From Chelonobacter sp050613185 (lineage in GTDB: Bacteria > Pseudomonadota > Gammaproteobacteria > Enterobacterales > Pasteurellaceae), in assembly GCF_050613185.1 (NCBI RefSeq), contig NZ_CP192511.1:620001-684000 (forward strand): a DNA stretch of 64,000 bases, written 5' to 3'. Positions 34,557 through 42,705 of the stretch are shown here, one piece after another. Both the position numbers and the translations under genes were made by a program. The notes below the pieces were generated by a model, which was given only the letters and a program-made list of their open reading frames with translations, had not been told where the DNA came from and did not search any database. How positions within the stretch are numbered: position 1 is the stretch's first letter; each line of letters begins with the position of its first letter.

Positions 34557-34997
34557 ATGCAGTTGATATGGATTTTGGCAACGGTGCTGGCGGGCGCCGG
34601 TTTGGCGGTGGAGGCGGGTTTGCTCGGGCCGTTGGGGCAGCAGGTGGGCAAATTGTGGGCGACTTTCAGCATTTTCAGCATTGGCGCCTGCGTCAGCTTT
34701 TTGCTGATGTTGTTTTTCGCCCCGCGCCGACGTCCGTCGCTGTTTGCCCAGCCGGGGTGGCAGTTGGGCGGCGGGGTGCTGGGGCCGGTTTATGTGGTGG
34801 TGCTGACGCTGGCAACGCCGGTTATCGGTGTGGCGGTAACCATGATCGGCGTGCTGATGGGGCAGATTGCGCAAAGCCTGATTAACGACCATTACGCCCT
34901 GTTCGGCTCGAAACACCATCCGCTCAACCGCCAACGCCTGATTGCGCTCGGCTTTATCCTGGCGGCACTCGGTTTGATTGCGTGGGGGGAGCTGTGA
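34557..34997 (+). CDS. YdcZ/DUF606-type membrane protein, first of pair
   Basis: This 146-residue protein has four to five hydrophobic segments and the layout of the DMT-superfamily DUF606 (YdcZ) group, half the size of a normal DMT carrier. Landmarks are LATVLAGAGLAVEAGLLGPL near the start and ATPVIGVAVTMIGVLMGQIA near 85. AAGGG precedes ATG 34557. The stop overlaps the start of the second gene by one base (TGATG), so the two proteins are probably coupled and may form one two-subunit transporter. Substrate unknown. Confidence 0.82.
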   Translation: MQLIWILATVLAGAGLAVEAGLLGPLGQQVGKLWATFSIFSIGACVSFLLMLFFAPRRRPSLFAQPGWQLGGGVLGPVYVVVLTLATPVIGVAVTMIGVLMGQIAQSLINDHYALFGSKHHPLNRQRLIALGFILAALGLIAWGEL

Positions 34998-35443
34998 TGA
35001 TCTTGCTGATGTTGTGTTTTGCCGTGTTGGGCGGCGTGGCGCTGGCGGTACAGGCCAGTATCAACGGCAAACTGGGCACGCAAGTGGGCGTGTTCGCCGG
35101 CACGTTTTTGAATTTCGGACTCGGCACGATTGTCACCGGGCTGCTGGTGCTGTTTTTCGAACCGAAATACAGCCTGACCCTGCTCGACGTGCCCAAATGG
35201 CAGCTGACCGGCGCGTTTCCGGGCATTGTCTACATCGCCGTGATGGTGTTGGTGGTCGCCAAACTCGGCACCGCCGTCGCCACCGTGGCGGTGATTTTCG
35301 GGCAGCTGGCGATGAGTTTGCTGATCGACACCTTCGGCTGGTTTCACAATCCCGCCATCGCCTTTTCCCTGCCGCGCCTGCTCGCGGTCATTTGCCTCGG
35401 ATTTGCCTTGTATTTTATTTACGCGGGCAACCGCAAGCAGTAA
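34997..35443 (+). CDS. YdcZ/DUF606-type membrane protein, second of pair
   Basis: This 148-residue protein has four to five membrane segments. MILLMLCFAVLGGVALAVQA followed by SINGKLGTQVGVFAGTFLNF is typical of DUF606 proteins. It resembles the preceding protein in layout (both have a GQ-A-SLI motif near the third segment). ATG 34997 is preceded by GGGGGAG; the open frame to 34982 overlaps the first gene. GC content and lack of Haemophilus uptake signals group it with the LysR island. Confidence 0.83.
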   Translation: MILLMLCFAVLGGVALAVQASINGKLGTQVGVFAGTFLNFGLGTIVTGLLVLFFEPKYSLTLLDVPKWQLTGAFPGIVYIAVMVLVVAKLGTAVATVAVIFGQLAMSLLIDTFGWFHNPAIAFSLPRLLAVICLGFALYFIYAGNRKQ

Positions 35444-35465
35444 ATAGATTGGAATCTCTTGTTTG

Positions 35466-35477
35466 AGGCCGTCTGAA
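35466..35477 (+). other. Neisseria-type DNA uptake sequence (AG-DUS)
   Basis: AGGCCGTCTGAA is a full 12-base match to the AG dialect of neisserial DUS. It lies 22 bases after the stop of the second YdcZ gene. Haemophilus-type signals are the rule everywhere else in the window. Confidence 0.85.
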
Positions 35478-35489
35478 AGCCAAGCGCTA

Positions 35490-35790
35490 CAAATACCCCA
35501 GCGGCAGCGTGACCAAATCCGTGTCCAGCCACAGTTTGTCGGGATATTGGTTGATCAGCGTGCCGTGGGCGACGGTGAGCTCATTGCCGGAAATATGCTC
35601 CTTCAACATCTTGAAATGTTTCGACATTTGTTTATTCGGGCTAGCGCTTTGCTTGATTTCCACCGGGTATAAAGTGCGGTCATATTCGATGAGTAAATCG
35701 ATCTCTTTCTGGTTGCTGTCGCGGTAATAATACAAGGGCGGCTCTAGCCCGGCATTATAAAACGATTTGACGATTTCGCCCACCGCAAAC
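35490..35790 (-). pseudogene. Truncated DUF4143-type ATPase, C-terminal remnant
   Basis: The readable part (VGEIVKSFYNAGLEPPLYYY, then RDSNQKEIDLLIEYDRTLYP and VEIKQSAS) is the C-terminal nuclease-like DUF4143 domain of an AAA ATPase of about 400 residues. The ATPase part is missing. The frame continues upstream to 35885, but those residues do not fit the family, so the junction lies near 35790. It contains one Haemophilus uptake signal (about 35672), so it is probably a native gene cut when the Neisseria-marked DNA arrived. Confidence 0.75.
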
Positions 35791-35860
35791 GCTGGACTTG
35801 CCCAGAGTAAACTGGTGTTTGATGAATTGGTGGCGATACTGGAAAGAGAGTATTCGGAGA

Positions 35861-35906
35861 ATGCCGTCTGACGCTTTATTTTCAAGAATGCCGTTTTCAG
35901 ACGGCA
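35861..35906. other. Inverted pair of Neisseria-type uptake sequences
   Basis: ATGCCGTCTGA (35861-35871) and TTCAGACGGCA (35896-35906) are inverted copies of neisserial DUS, each 11 of 12 bases. In Neisseria such pairs commonly act as terminators. They mark the right side of the island. Confidence 0.8.
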
Positions 35907-35945
35907 GCGGTTTGCTTGATCACGGTGTTGCCGTTGGCGCCGGTT

Positions 35946-36626
35946 TCAGGAATCGGTTGTATCAACTGCGATGGCGGCTGCCATAGTCAAAAAACTTTCG
36001 TCAAAATTCTTATCCAAACGAAACGCTTTGCCGTGTACATCAATACAGGCGTGCCATTCTTTGCATTGCTTGAGTGAACAGTGCTCCGTCAAATGGTTGA
36101 AATCCTTGCGCATAGCGTCATAATTAGGATAATCGCCCAGCCCAAGCCGTTTGAATAGGCGTAAGGCGTATTGATCGGCGATAAACACTTTACGTTGGAA
36201 AATATACAACAACATGACATCCGCCGTCTCCGAACCGATACCTTTAATCTGTAGCAATTCGGTGCGTAAGGCGTCGTTGCCCAGCGCTTGGCAGGCACTC
36301 AAATCGAAGTTGAATTTGGCAAACCACCTCATCAGGTTTTTCAGATAACGCGCTTTCTGTTTAAAAAATCCAGCGGGGCGAATCCGCTGTTCCAGCTCGT
36401 CCGGCGCCACCTTATGCAGCCACTCCACACTCAACACGTCCGTTAAATTTGCCAACGCCTTTTCAGCGTTGGCTTGTGTGGTCTGCTGAATCAAAATCAT
36501 CGCAACCCAATCTGCCAACCGGTCATCGCTTTCCCACCAATGCTGATACCCATGGTAGGCAACAAGATGGTTCAACACCGCCAGACGGCGACGATCAAGG
36601 GGTGAAAGTGCGGTCGATTGGGGCAT
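35946..36626 (-). CDS. Endonuclease III-like DNA glycosylase without catalytic Lys and Fe-S cysteines
   Basis: This 226-residue HhH-GPD protein keeps the helix-hairpin-helix (LQIKGIGSETADVMLLYIF near 125-143) and the catalytic Asp (FIADQYALRLFKRLG). Where endonuclease III has the lyase Lys it has Glu (GSETA), and the C-X6-C-X2-C-X5-C cluster is absent. It should be a monofunctional glycosylase, perhaps of the MagIII alkylpurine type. I start at ATG 36626; ATG 36707 would add 27 unusual residues, and has a comparable RBS. It follows argE on the same strand. Confidence 0.78.
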   Translation of the reverse strand: MPQSTALSPLDRRRLAVLNHLVAYHGYQHWWESDDRLADWVAMILIQQTTQANAEKALANLTDVLSVEWLHKVAPDELEQRIRPAGFFKQKARYLKNLMRWFAKFNFDLSACQALGNDALRTELLQIKGIGSETADVMLLYIFQRKVFIADQYALRLFKRLGLGDYPNYDAMRKDFNHLTEHCSLKQCKEWHACIDVHGKAFRLDKNFDESFLTMAAAIAVDTTDS

Positions 36627-36735
36627 AATCTCATTCTTCCATTTGCGTTTCCAAGCTATTGCGATGACTCGTGGTTGCGCCAGACGGATTAAAATATGGC
36701 TTGCCATTATTCATCCGCCATGCGCCGCGCCCCTA

Positions 36736-37878
36736 CTATCCGCAAAAATGCCCAATCAACTTCGTCAATAAATCCCGGGTCGGCTGCACATATTTGCTTT
36801 CTAAAAACTCATCGGGCTGGTGCGCCTGTTCGATTGAACCCGGTCCGAGCACCAATGTCGGGCAAAGTTGCTGAATAAACGGCGCTTCGGTGCAATAATT
36901 GACGGTTTCGGCTTTTTCGCCCAACAGTTTTTCCACCACTTGCACCACTTGCGCGCTGTGTTCGCACTCATAGCCGGGAATCGGTTCGTAAAGTGCGGTC
37001 AGGGTCACGCGGTCGCCCCAACGCTCAATCAACGGTTGCAATGCCTGTTGCATCATCTCGTTTAAATCTTTCAATTCCAAATTCGGCAACGGGCGAATAT
37101 CAAATTGCAGCTCGCAGCAGGCACAAATCCGATTGAGCGCGTCGCCGCCGTGAATATTGCCTAAATTCAGGGTCGGATAGGGAATCACAAAACCGTCGTG
37201 GCGGTATTTTTCGCGCAGGTGATTGCGCAAATCAAGCAGTTTGCCGGTTGCCGCGTGCATAATTTCAATCGCATTAATGCCCTTGTCGGGATCGCTCGAA
37301 TGCCCCGACTTGCCGACCACGCGCACCGCATTGCCCATGTAGCCTTTATGGGCGCGAATCGGTTTTAACGACGACGGTTCGCCGATAATCGCACAATCGG
37401 GACGAATGTGGGCGTGCTTGACGAACGTGCGTGCGCCGAGCATGGTGGTTTCTTCATCGGCGGTGGCGAGAATGCGCAACGGCTTTTTCAGTCGACTTAA
37501 ATCCATATTGGCAACGGTATCGACGATAAAGGCAAAAAAGCCTTTCATATCCGCCGTACCCAAGCCGTAAAACTTGCCGTCTCGTTCGGTCAGTTTGAAC
37601 GGATCAAAAGTCCAGCGCCCCTCGTCAAACGGCACGGTGTCGGTGTGCCCCGCCAACAGCAATCCGCCTTCGCCCTCGCCGAACGTCGCCAATAAATTAT
37701 ATTTATTGCGGGCGCCTTCCACGGCGATGATTTCGGTGTTAAAACCCAATGTTGCCAGCCAATCCGCCAATGTTTCAATCAAAGTGCGGTTGGATTGATC
37801 CTGTTCCGCCTCCAGACTGCTGATGGTCGGCAAACGGATTAAAGTGCGGTATAAATCGAGAAATTGCGGTACCGGCAT
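36736..37878 (-). CDS. argE: Acetylornithine deacetylase
   Basis: This 380-residue M20 metallohydrolase makes ornithine from N-acetylornithine. Zinc-site motifs are LLAGHTDTVPFD near 77, GLGTADMKGFFAF near 107, ATADEETTMLGAR near 140 and GEPSSLKPIRAHKG near 165. Length matches E. coli. It is divergent from argCBH, and the gap between them contains two ARG boxes. Use of ArgE implies the linear pathway, not the ArgJ cycle. Confidence 0.97.
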   Translation of the reverse strand: MPVPQFLDLYRTLIRLPTISSLEAEQDQSNRTLIETLADWLATLGFNTEIIAVEGARNKYNLLATFGEGEGGLLLAGHTDTVPFDEGRWTFDPFKLTERDGKFYGLGTADMKGFFAFIVDTVANMDLSRLKKPLRILATADEETTMLGARTFVKHAHIRPDCAIIGEPSSLKPIRAHKGYMGNAVRVVGKSGHSSDPDKGINAIEIMHAATGKLLDLRNHLREKYRHDGFVIPYPTLNLGNIHGGDALNRICACCELQFDIRPLPNLELKDLNEMMQQALQPLIERWGDRVTLTALYEPIPGYECEHSAQVVQVVEKLLGEKAETVNYCTEAPFIQQLCPTLVLGPGSIEQAHQPDEFLESKYVQPTRDLLTKLIGHFCG

Positions 37879-37906
37879 GATATTTTCCTGAATAATAGTT
37901 GATTAA

Positions 37907-37944
37907 TTTAAATAATTATGCAAAATATCGCATAATTAATCATT
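37907..37944. promoter_or_regulatory. Two ARG boxes between argE and argCBH
   Basis: Box 1 TTTAAATAATTATGCAAA (37907-37924) matches the 18-base ArgR consensus at 16 positions. Box 2 ATCGCATAATTAATCATT (37927-37944) matches at 15. They are two bases apart, about 30 bases before the argE start, on the same DNA face as tandem ArgR sites in E. coli. Arginine-dependent repression of both transcripts is expected. Confidence 0.75.
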
Positions 37945-38041
37945 GTTAAACTTTATTTAACGCTTGGTGCAAATCGTGTATAAATCACATACAATAGCTT
38001 TAACGTTGTCATTCTTCATGTTATAAGGATTAGCCTACCCT

Positions 38042-39064
38042 ATGTCAAAATTAAAAGCTATCATTGTCGGCGCCAGCGGCTACACCGGCGCAGAACTCGC
38101 CCTGATTTTAAACCGTCATCCGCAGTTTGAACTGAGCGGCTTGTTCGTTTCCAGTCACAGTGCCGATGGCAATAAACCGATTTCCAGCCTGTATCCGCAG
38201 TTGCGCAGCTTGGTGGATTTGCCGCTGCAACCGTTGCCCGCCGACAATGCCGCTATCGGCGAATTGGCGCAGCAGTTTGATACCGTGTTCCTCGCCACTG
38301 CCCACGAAGTCAGCCACGATTACGCCCCGATTTTCTTAAATGCCGGTTGCCAAGTGTTTGATTTATCGGGTGCATATCGCGTAAACAACGCCGAATTTTA
38401 TACCCAATATTACGGTTTCGAACATCAGCACCCGCAACTGTTGCAAAGTGCGGTTTACGGCTTGGCGGAATGGAATCACGAACAAATCAAGCAGACCGAT
38501 TTAGTCGCGGTTGCCGGCTGTTATCCGACCGTGTCGCAACTGAGCCTGAAACCGTTGTTGGCAAACGATCTGATTGATCGCACACAATTGCCGGTGATTA
38601 ACGCCGTCAGCGGCGTGAGCGGCGCAGGGCGCAAAGCCAGCATGACCAACAGTTTTTGCGAAGTCAGCTTGAATGCCTACGGCGTGTTTAACCACCGTCA
38701 TCAACCGGAAATCGCCGCCCATTTGGGCTGTGAAGTGATTTTCACCCCGCACTTGGGCAATTTCAAACGCGGCATTTTGGCAACCATCACCGCCAAACTG
38801 AAAGCCGGTGTCAGCGCCGAGCAAGTACAAGCGGCGTTTGAACAAGCCTATCAAGGTCGCCCGTTGGTGCGCTTATGCGGACGCCATTTCCCGGCGATTA
38901 AACAGGTGGAATTCACCCCGTTCTGTGATATTGCCTTTGCCGTTAAAGATCAACACATTATTATTATCGGCGCAGAGGACAACCTGCTGAAAGGCGCGTC
39001 GGCGCAAGCGGTGCAATGTGCCAATATTCGTTATAACTTCCCGGAAACAACAGGACTCTTTTAA
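38042..39064 (+). CDS. argC: N-acetyl-gamma-glutamyl-phosphate reductase
   Basis: This 340-residue NADPH-dependent enzyme performs the third step of arginine synthesis. The nucleotide motif IVGASGYTGAEL is at residues 7-18, the catalytic Cys in VAVAGCYPTVSQL near 157. It is the first gene of argCBH; its last base is the first of the argB start (TAATG overlap). Confidence 0.97.
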   Translation: MSKLKAIIVGASGYTGAELALILNRHPQFELSGLFVSSHSADGNKPISSLYPQLRSLVDLPLQPLPADNAAIGELAQQFDTVFLATAHEVSHDYAPIFLNAGCQVFDLSGAYRVNNAEFYTQYYGFEHQHPQLLQSAVYGLAEWNHEQIKQTDLVAVAGCYPTVSQLSLKPLLANDLIDRTQLPVINAVSGVSGAGRKASMTNSFCEVSLNAYGVFNHRHQPEIAAHLGCEVIFTPHLGNFKRGILATITAKLKAGVSAEQVQAAFEQAYQGRPLVRLCGRHFPAIKQVEFTPFCDIAFAVKDQHIIIIGAEDNLLKGASAQAVQCANIRYNFPETTGLF

Positions 39065-39837
39065 TGAAAGCATTAGTCTTAAAAGTCGGCGGCGTGTTGC
39101 TCGATACGCCGCAAGCGATGGATAACCTGCTGACCGCACTTAGCCACTACCGCCGGCAGCATAACCGTCAAATCGTGATTGTGCACGGCGGCGGAATTGT
39201 GGTGGATAATCTGATGAAAAAACTCAATCTGCCGGTGCAGAAAAAAAACGGTTTACGTATCACCCCAAGCGATCAGATTGATGTCATCGTCGGCGCATTG
39301 GCAGGGATTGCCAATAAAACCTTGCTGGCTAAGGCATTAACTATGCAGCTTAACGCTGTCGGTCTGTTTTTGGGCGATGGCAATATGACCGACGCACAGC
39401 AATTCGACGAAGAACTTGGACACGTTGCCAATGTCAGCGCAAATGATCCGACCCTATTGCAACAGTTGCTGCAAGCGGATTTCCTGCCGATTATCAGCTC
39501 GATCGGTTTGGATCGACAAGGGCGGTTGATGAACGTCAACGCCGATCAAGCGGCGATCACCATTGCCAAATTGATCGATGCCGATTTGGTGATGTTATCC
39601 GACGTGGACGGCGTGTTAGACGCGAATAAACAGCGCATTCCACAGCTCAACGCCGCGCAAATCGCGCAGTTGATTGCGGACAAGGTGATCACCGACGGCA
39701 TGATCGTCAAAGTCAATGCGGCATTGGAAGCGGCGAAAGATTTAGGGCGCGGTGTGGACATCGCCAACTGGAAACACCCCGACAAACTGACCGCACTTTT
39801 AAGCGGTGAAATTGTGGGCACACGGATTAATCCGTAA
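39064..39837 (+). CDS. argB: Acetylglutamate kinase
   Basis: This 257-residue kinase phosphorylates N-acetylglutamate in arginine synthesis. VLKVGGVLLD at residues 5-14 and IVIVHGGGIVVDNLM near 38 form the phosphate and substrate sites; VMLSDVDGVLD near 177 and TDGMIVKVNAALEA near 212 complete the kinase. The short N-terminus marks the arginine-insensitive type found in enterobacteria. It overlaps argC by one base. Confidence 0.97.
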   Translation: MKALVLKVGGVLLDTPQAMDNLLTALSHYRRQHNRQIVIVHGGGIVVDNLMKKLNLPVQKKNGLRITPSDQIDVIVGALAGIANKTLLAKALTMQLNAVGLFLGDGNMTDAQQFDEELGHVANVSANDPTLLQQLLQADFLPIISSIGLDRQGRLMNVNADQAAITIAKLIDADLVMLSDVDGVLDANKQRIPQLNAAQIAQLIADKVITDGMIVKVNAALEAAKDLGRGVDIANWKHPDKLTALLSGEIVGTRINP

Positions 39838-39932
39838 ACATCAGTTAAAATGCAGATTGGGAATGTAGGGGTGTATTCTTGGCCACAAGCTCAATCTGCG
39901 GTAATTCAATAGTTATTCAAAAAGGAAATTTT

Positions 39933-41306
39933 ATGGCACTTTGGGGCGGTCGCTTCACGCAAGCGGCGGATCAACGGTTTAAGCAATTTAACGATTCACT
40001 GGTGTTCGACTACCGCTTGGCGGAACAGGATATCGAAGGTTCAATCGGCTGGTCGAAAGCCCTGACCGCGGTCGGTGTTTTAACAGCGAGCGAACAGCAA
40101 CAACTGGAAAACGCACTGCAAGAATTACACGCCGTGGTGTCAGCTGATCCGCAGATTATCCTGCAAGACGATCACGAAGATATTCACAGTTGGGTGGAAA
40201 GCAAGCTGATCGAAAAAATCGGCGACTTGGGCAAAAAACTGCACACCGGGCGCAGCCGTAACGACCAAGTGGCGTTGGATATTAAACTGTGGTGCAAACA
40301 GCAAGTCACCGAGTTGCAAAAATCGATCCGCCGGTTGCAACGTAAACTGGTCGCCACCGCCGAAGCCAATCAAAGTGCGGTTATGCCGGGTTATACCCAC
40401 TTGCAACGGGCGCAGCCGGTCACTTTCGCCCATTGGTGTTTAGCCTATTTTGAAATGCTGGAACGCGATTATTCCCGTTTGGCAGACGCTTACCAACGCA
40501 TGAACAGCTGCCCGCTCGGCTGCGGCGCACTCGCCGGCACGGCGTATCCGATTGATCGTGAACAACTGGCGCAAGATCTGGGTTTTGCCTATGCCACCCA
40601 CAACAGTTTGGATACGGTTTCCGACCGCGATCATATTATCGAACTGCTGTCGGTCGCCTCATTAAGTATGGTGCATTTATCGCGTTTTGCCGAAGATTTG
40701 ATTATCTTCAACAGCGGCGAAGCCAATTTTATTGAATTGTCGGATAAAGTCACTTCCGGCTCATCGTTAATGCCGCAGAAGAAAAATCCTGACGCTTGCG
40801 AGCTGATCCGCGGCAAAACCGGGCGCGTGGTCGGCGCATTGAACGGCATGTTGATGACGGTCAAAGGCTTGCCGTTGGCGTATAACAAAGATATGCAAGA
40901 AGACAAAGAAGGCATTTTCGACGCCTTGGACACTTGGCATGATTGTTTAGATATGGCGGATTTGGTGTTGAACGACATTAAAGTCAATCGTGAGCGCACC
41001 AAAGAAGCGGCGTTGAAAGGCTATTCCAACGCCACCGAACTGGCGGATTATCTGGTCGCCAAAGGCATTCCATTCCGTGATTCGCACCATATCGTCGGCG
41101 AAGCGGTGGTGTATGCCATTCAGCAACAAAAAGCGCTGGAAGAACTCAGCCTTGACGAATTCCACCGTTTCAATGCCGTGTTCGGCGAAGACGTGTACCC
41201 GATTTTATCGCTGCAATCCTGCCTCGACAAACGCTGCGCCAAAGGCGGCGTCGCTCCGCAACGCGTGGCAGAAGCAATTGCAAACGCCAAAGTGCGGTCG
41301 GCGTAA
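39933..41306 (+). CDS. argH: Argininosuccinate lyase
   Basis: This 457-residue enzyme of the fumarase superfamily splits argininosuccinate to arginine and fumarate. GGRFTQAADQRF is near the start, HTGRSRNDQVALD near 107, and the signature SGSSLMPQKKNPDACEL near 278. I start at ATG 39933, after AAAGGAA; the frame open to 39879 is not supported. It closes the argCBH transcript, 95 bases after argB, and is followed by a terminator. argG is not in the window. Confidence 0.97.
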   Translation: MALWGGRFTQAADQRFKQFNDSLVFDYRLAEQDIEGSIGWSKALTAVGVLTASEQQQLENALQELHAVVSADPQIILQDDHEDIHSWVESKLIEKIGDLGKKLHTGRSRNDQVALDIKLWCKQQVTELQKSIRRLQRKLVATAEANQSAVMPGYTHLQRAQPVTFAHWCLAYFEMLERDYSRLADAYQRMNSCPLGCGALAGTAYPIDREQLAQDLGFAYATHNSLDTVSDRDHIIELLSVASLSMVHLSRFAEDLIIFNSGEANFIELSDKVTSGSSLMPQKKNPDACELIRGKTGRVVGALNGMLMTVKGLPLAYNKDMQEDKEGIFDALDTWHDCLDMADLVLNDIKVNRERTKEAALKGYSNATELADYLVAKGIPFRDSHHIVGEAVVYAIQQQKALEELSLDEFHRFNAVFGEDVYPILSLQSCLDKRCAKGGVAPQRVAEAIANAKVRSA

Positions 41307-41324
41307 CGGTTAACCCTCAAATTA

Positions 41325-41360
41325 AAAAATCGCTAACACGGTATACGGTTAGCGATTTTT
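41325..41360 (+). terminator. Terminator after argH
   Basis: Arms AAAAATCGCTAAC and GTTAGCGATTTTT pair perfectly over 13 bases around a 10-base loop, 18 bases after the stop. Confidence 0.92.
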
Positions 41361-41493
41361 CTTTCCGCCTTATAAGTTTGAGCGTGATCATATTTTTATG
41401 ATGAGTCATTTGAAGTGCCGGAGCGATAAATGTAAAATTCAGAGGCTTCATGCTTACAATTCTATTTTCATTTATTTCAATAAGGAATTAACT

Positions 41494-42315
41494 ATGCCGA
41501 TTAACCAATCTATCAAAATGAGCTTAACCGCACTTTGCGTCGCTGTCTTAACGGCTTGCGGCGGTAGCGGAGGGGGAAGTGGCGATAATGCCAATTCAAC
41601 TGTGGCGATTAATAATGGCGGAACAGCAAATCCAACAAATTCAAACACAAATAATGCGGCGACAGCGACTGTAAGTGGGCAGGTTTTGGTTACGAGTGGA
41701 GATACCTATTCAGCAGAAGCGTCTTCCAAACTACAAAGTCTCAGCGGAACTGATTTAAAAGCGATTACGGTTGATGGCGTTACGATTCAACTAGAACATA
41801 GCGGCATTTATGCTGCTGGCTGGTCAACATTCAATCTCGGTAGTGGTGCCGCACAGAAAAGCACCATCATTTGTTGCGGCACTCAGCAAAATGTGAAAAT
41901 TGGCGCACATGATGAGGGGGAAAATGGCGCTGCTTATCTATTTTACACGGGCAACCCAACCTCTGAAACACAAATCCCGACAAGAGGCTCTATCCGCTAT
42001 CAAGGACATTCATTATACCTGCCTTATAACGAGAATTTAGACGAAGATTATTACCAAGGCAGCACAAATCTGGTCGCGAATTTTGATTCAAAATCCCTGT
42101 CCGGCGAACTGAAAAACGATGTTGCCACCATCGCCATTGCGGCAGACATTGTCGGAAATGGATTTTCGGGTCAAGCAACCTCTTCTGCTGAAACCGCAAG
42201 TGCGGAATTACAAGGAAAATTTTACGGTACAAATGCGCAAGAAATTGGTGGAATGGCGTCTGCCAATGAGCGTGATAGTCGCTGGGGCGTAGTTTTTTCT
42301 GGTAAACGACCATAA
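41494..42315 (+). CDS. Slam-type surface lipoprotein (TbpB-like barrel)
   Basis: This 273-residue lipoprotein has a signal peptide ending in LTAC (lipidated Cys near 22), then a flexible Gly/Asn/Thr linker to about residue 55. The rest is beta-rich and ends with GKFYGTNAQEIGGMASANE and a final strand. That ending and the IICCG segment are typical of the TbpB-like 8-stranded barrels delivered to the cell surface by Slam proteins. Ligands are usually host iron proteins, haem proteins or complement factors; which one is unknown. No Slam or TonB receptor gene is adjacent. I start at ATG 41494, after TAAGGA. Repeat copy B follows the stop. Confidence 0.72.
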   Translation: MPINQSIKMSLTALCVAVLTACGGSGGGSGDNANSTVAINNGGTANPTNSNTNNAATATVSGQVLVTSGDTYSAEASSKLQSLSGTDLKAITVDGVTIQLEHSGIYAAGWSTFNLGSGAAQKSTIICCGTQQNVKIGAHDEGENGAAYLFYTGNPTSETQIPTRGSIRYQGHSLYLPYNENLDEDYYQGSTNLVANFDSKSLSGELKNDVATIAIAADIVGNGFSGQATSSAETASAELQGKFYGTNAQEIGGMASANERDSRWGVVFSGKRP

Positions 42316-42344
42316 TCACTTCATGCCAATATAGTGTCATAGGA

Positions 42345-42588
42345 GGGTGTTAACCTACCTGAGATTGCTGACACACCAACTTCTCTCCCTCCACGTGCGG
42401 AGGGAGTACCATTTTTCGCAAGAAAAATGGGGAGGGAGGGAGGGGGAATATGAAAATACAACATATTCATTTTTAACATTCTTTATGCCTCCCTCCGTCC
42501 TTCGGACACCTCCCTCCGTATACGGAGGGAGGGAAATGATTCGAGAAAGAGACTTTGTCATCAGTCTGAGGTGGGTGTTAACCTACCT
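42345..42588. repeat. 16-bp direct repeats around copy B
   Basis: GGGTGTTAACCTACCT occurs at 42345-42360 and again at 42573-42588, in direct orientation, directly bordering repeat copy B. They may be a target-site duplication or the product of recombination. Confidence 0.7.
42360..42564. repeat. Structured 205-bp repeat, copy B (inverted relative to copy A)
   Basis: Read on the minus strand, it starts CTGATGACAAAGTC and ends GCAATCTCA, and follows copy A closely, including the hairpins and the TGTCCGAAGGACGGA block. The differences lie mainly in the spacer length of the C-rich arm. Reading frames across it are low in complexity and not genes. Confidence 0.85.
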
Positions 42589-42705
42589 ATAACCCATAAA
42601 CGGCAATAATCAATCCTATTGGCAAATAAAACGAAATAATCAGACAAGCGAACCGCACTTTGCTATGATAATCCCTGATTTCATTTATTTTTCGCAGGAT
42701 AATCT

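Noticed and set aside
34431..34997. Longer start for the first YdcZ gene at 34431, and longer LysR start at 34535
   Set aside because: Both extensions lie in the 105-bp inverted-repeat element. Internal ATGs at 34557 and 34346 have good Shine-Dalgarno sequences and give family-typical lengths.
41560..41585. Phase-variable G-tract in the surface lipoprotein
   Set aside because: The G-run is only five bases, too short for frequent slippage.
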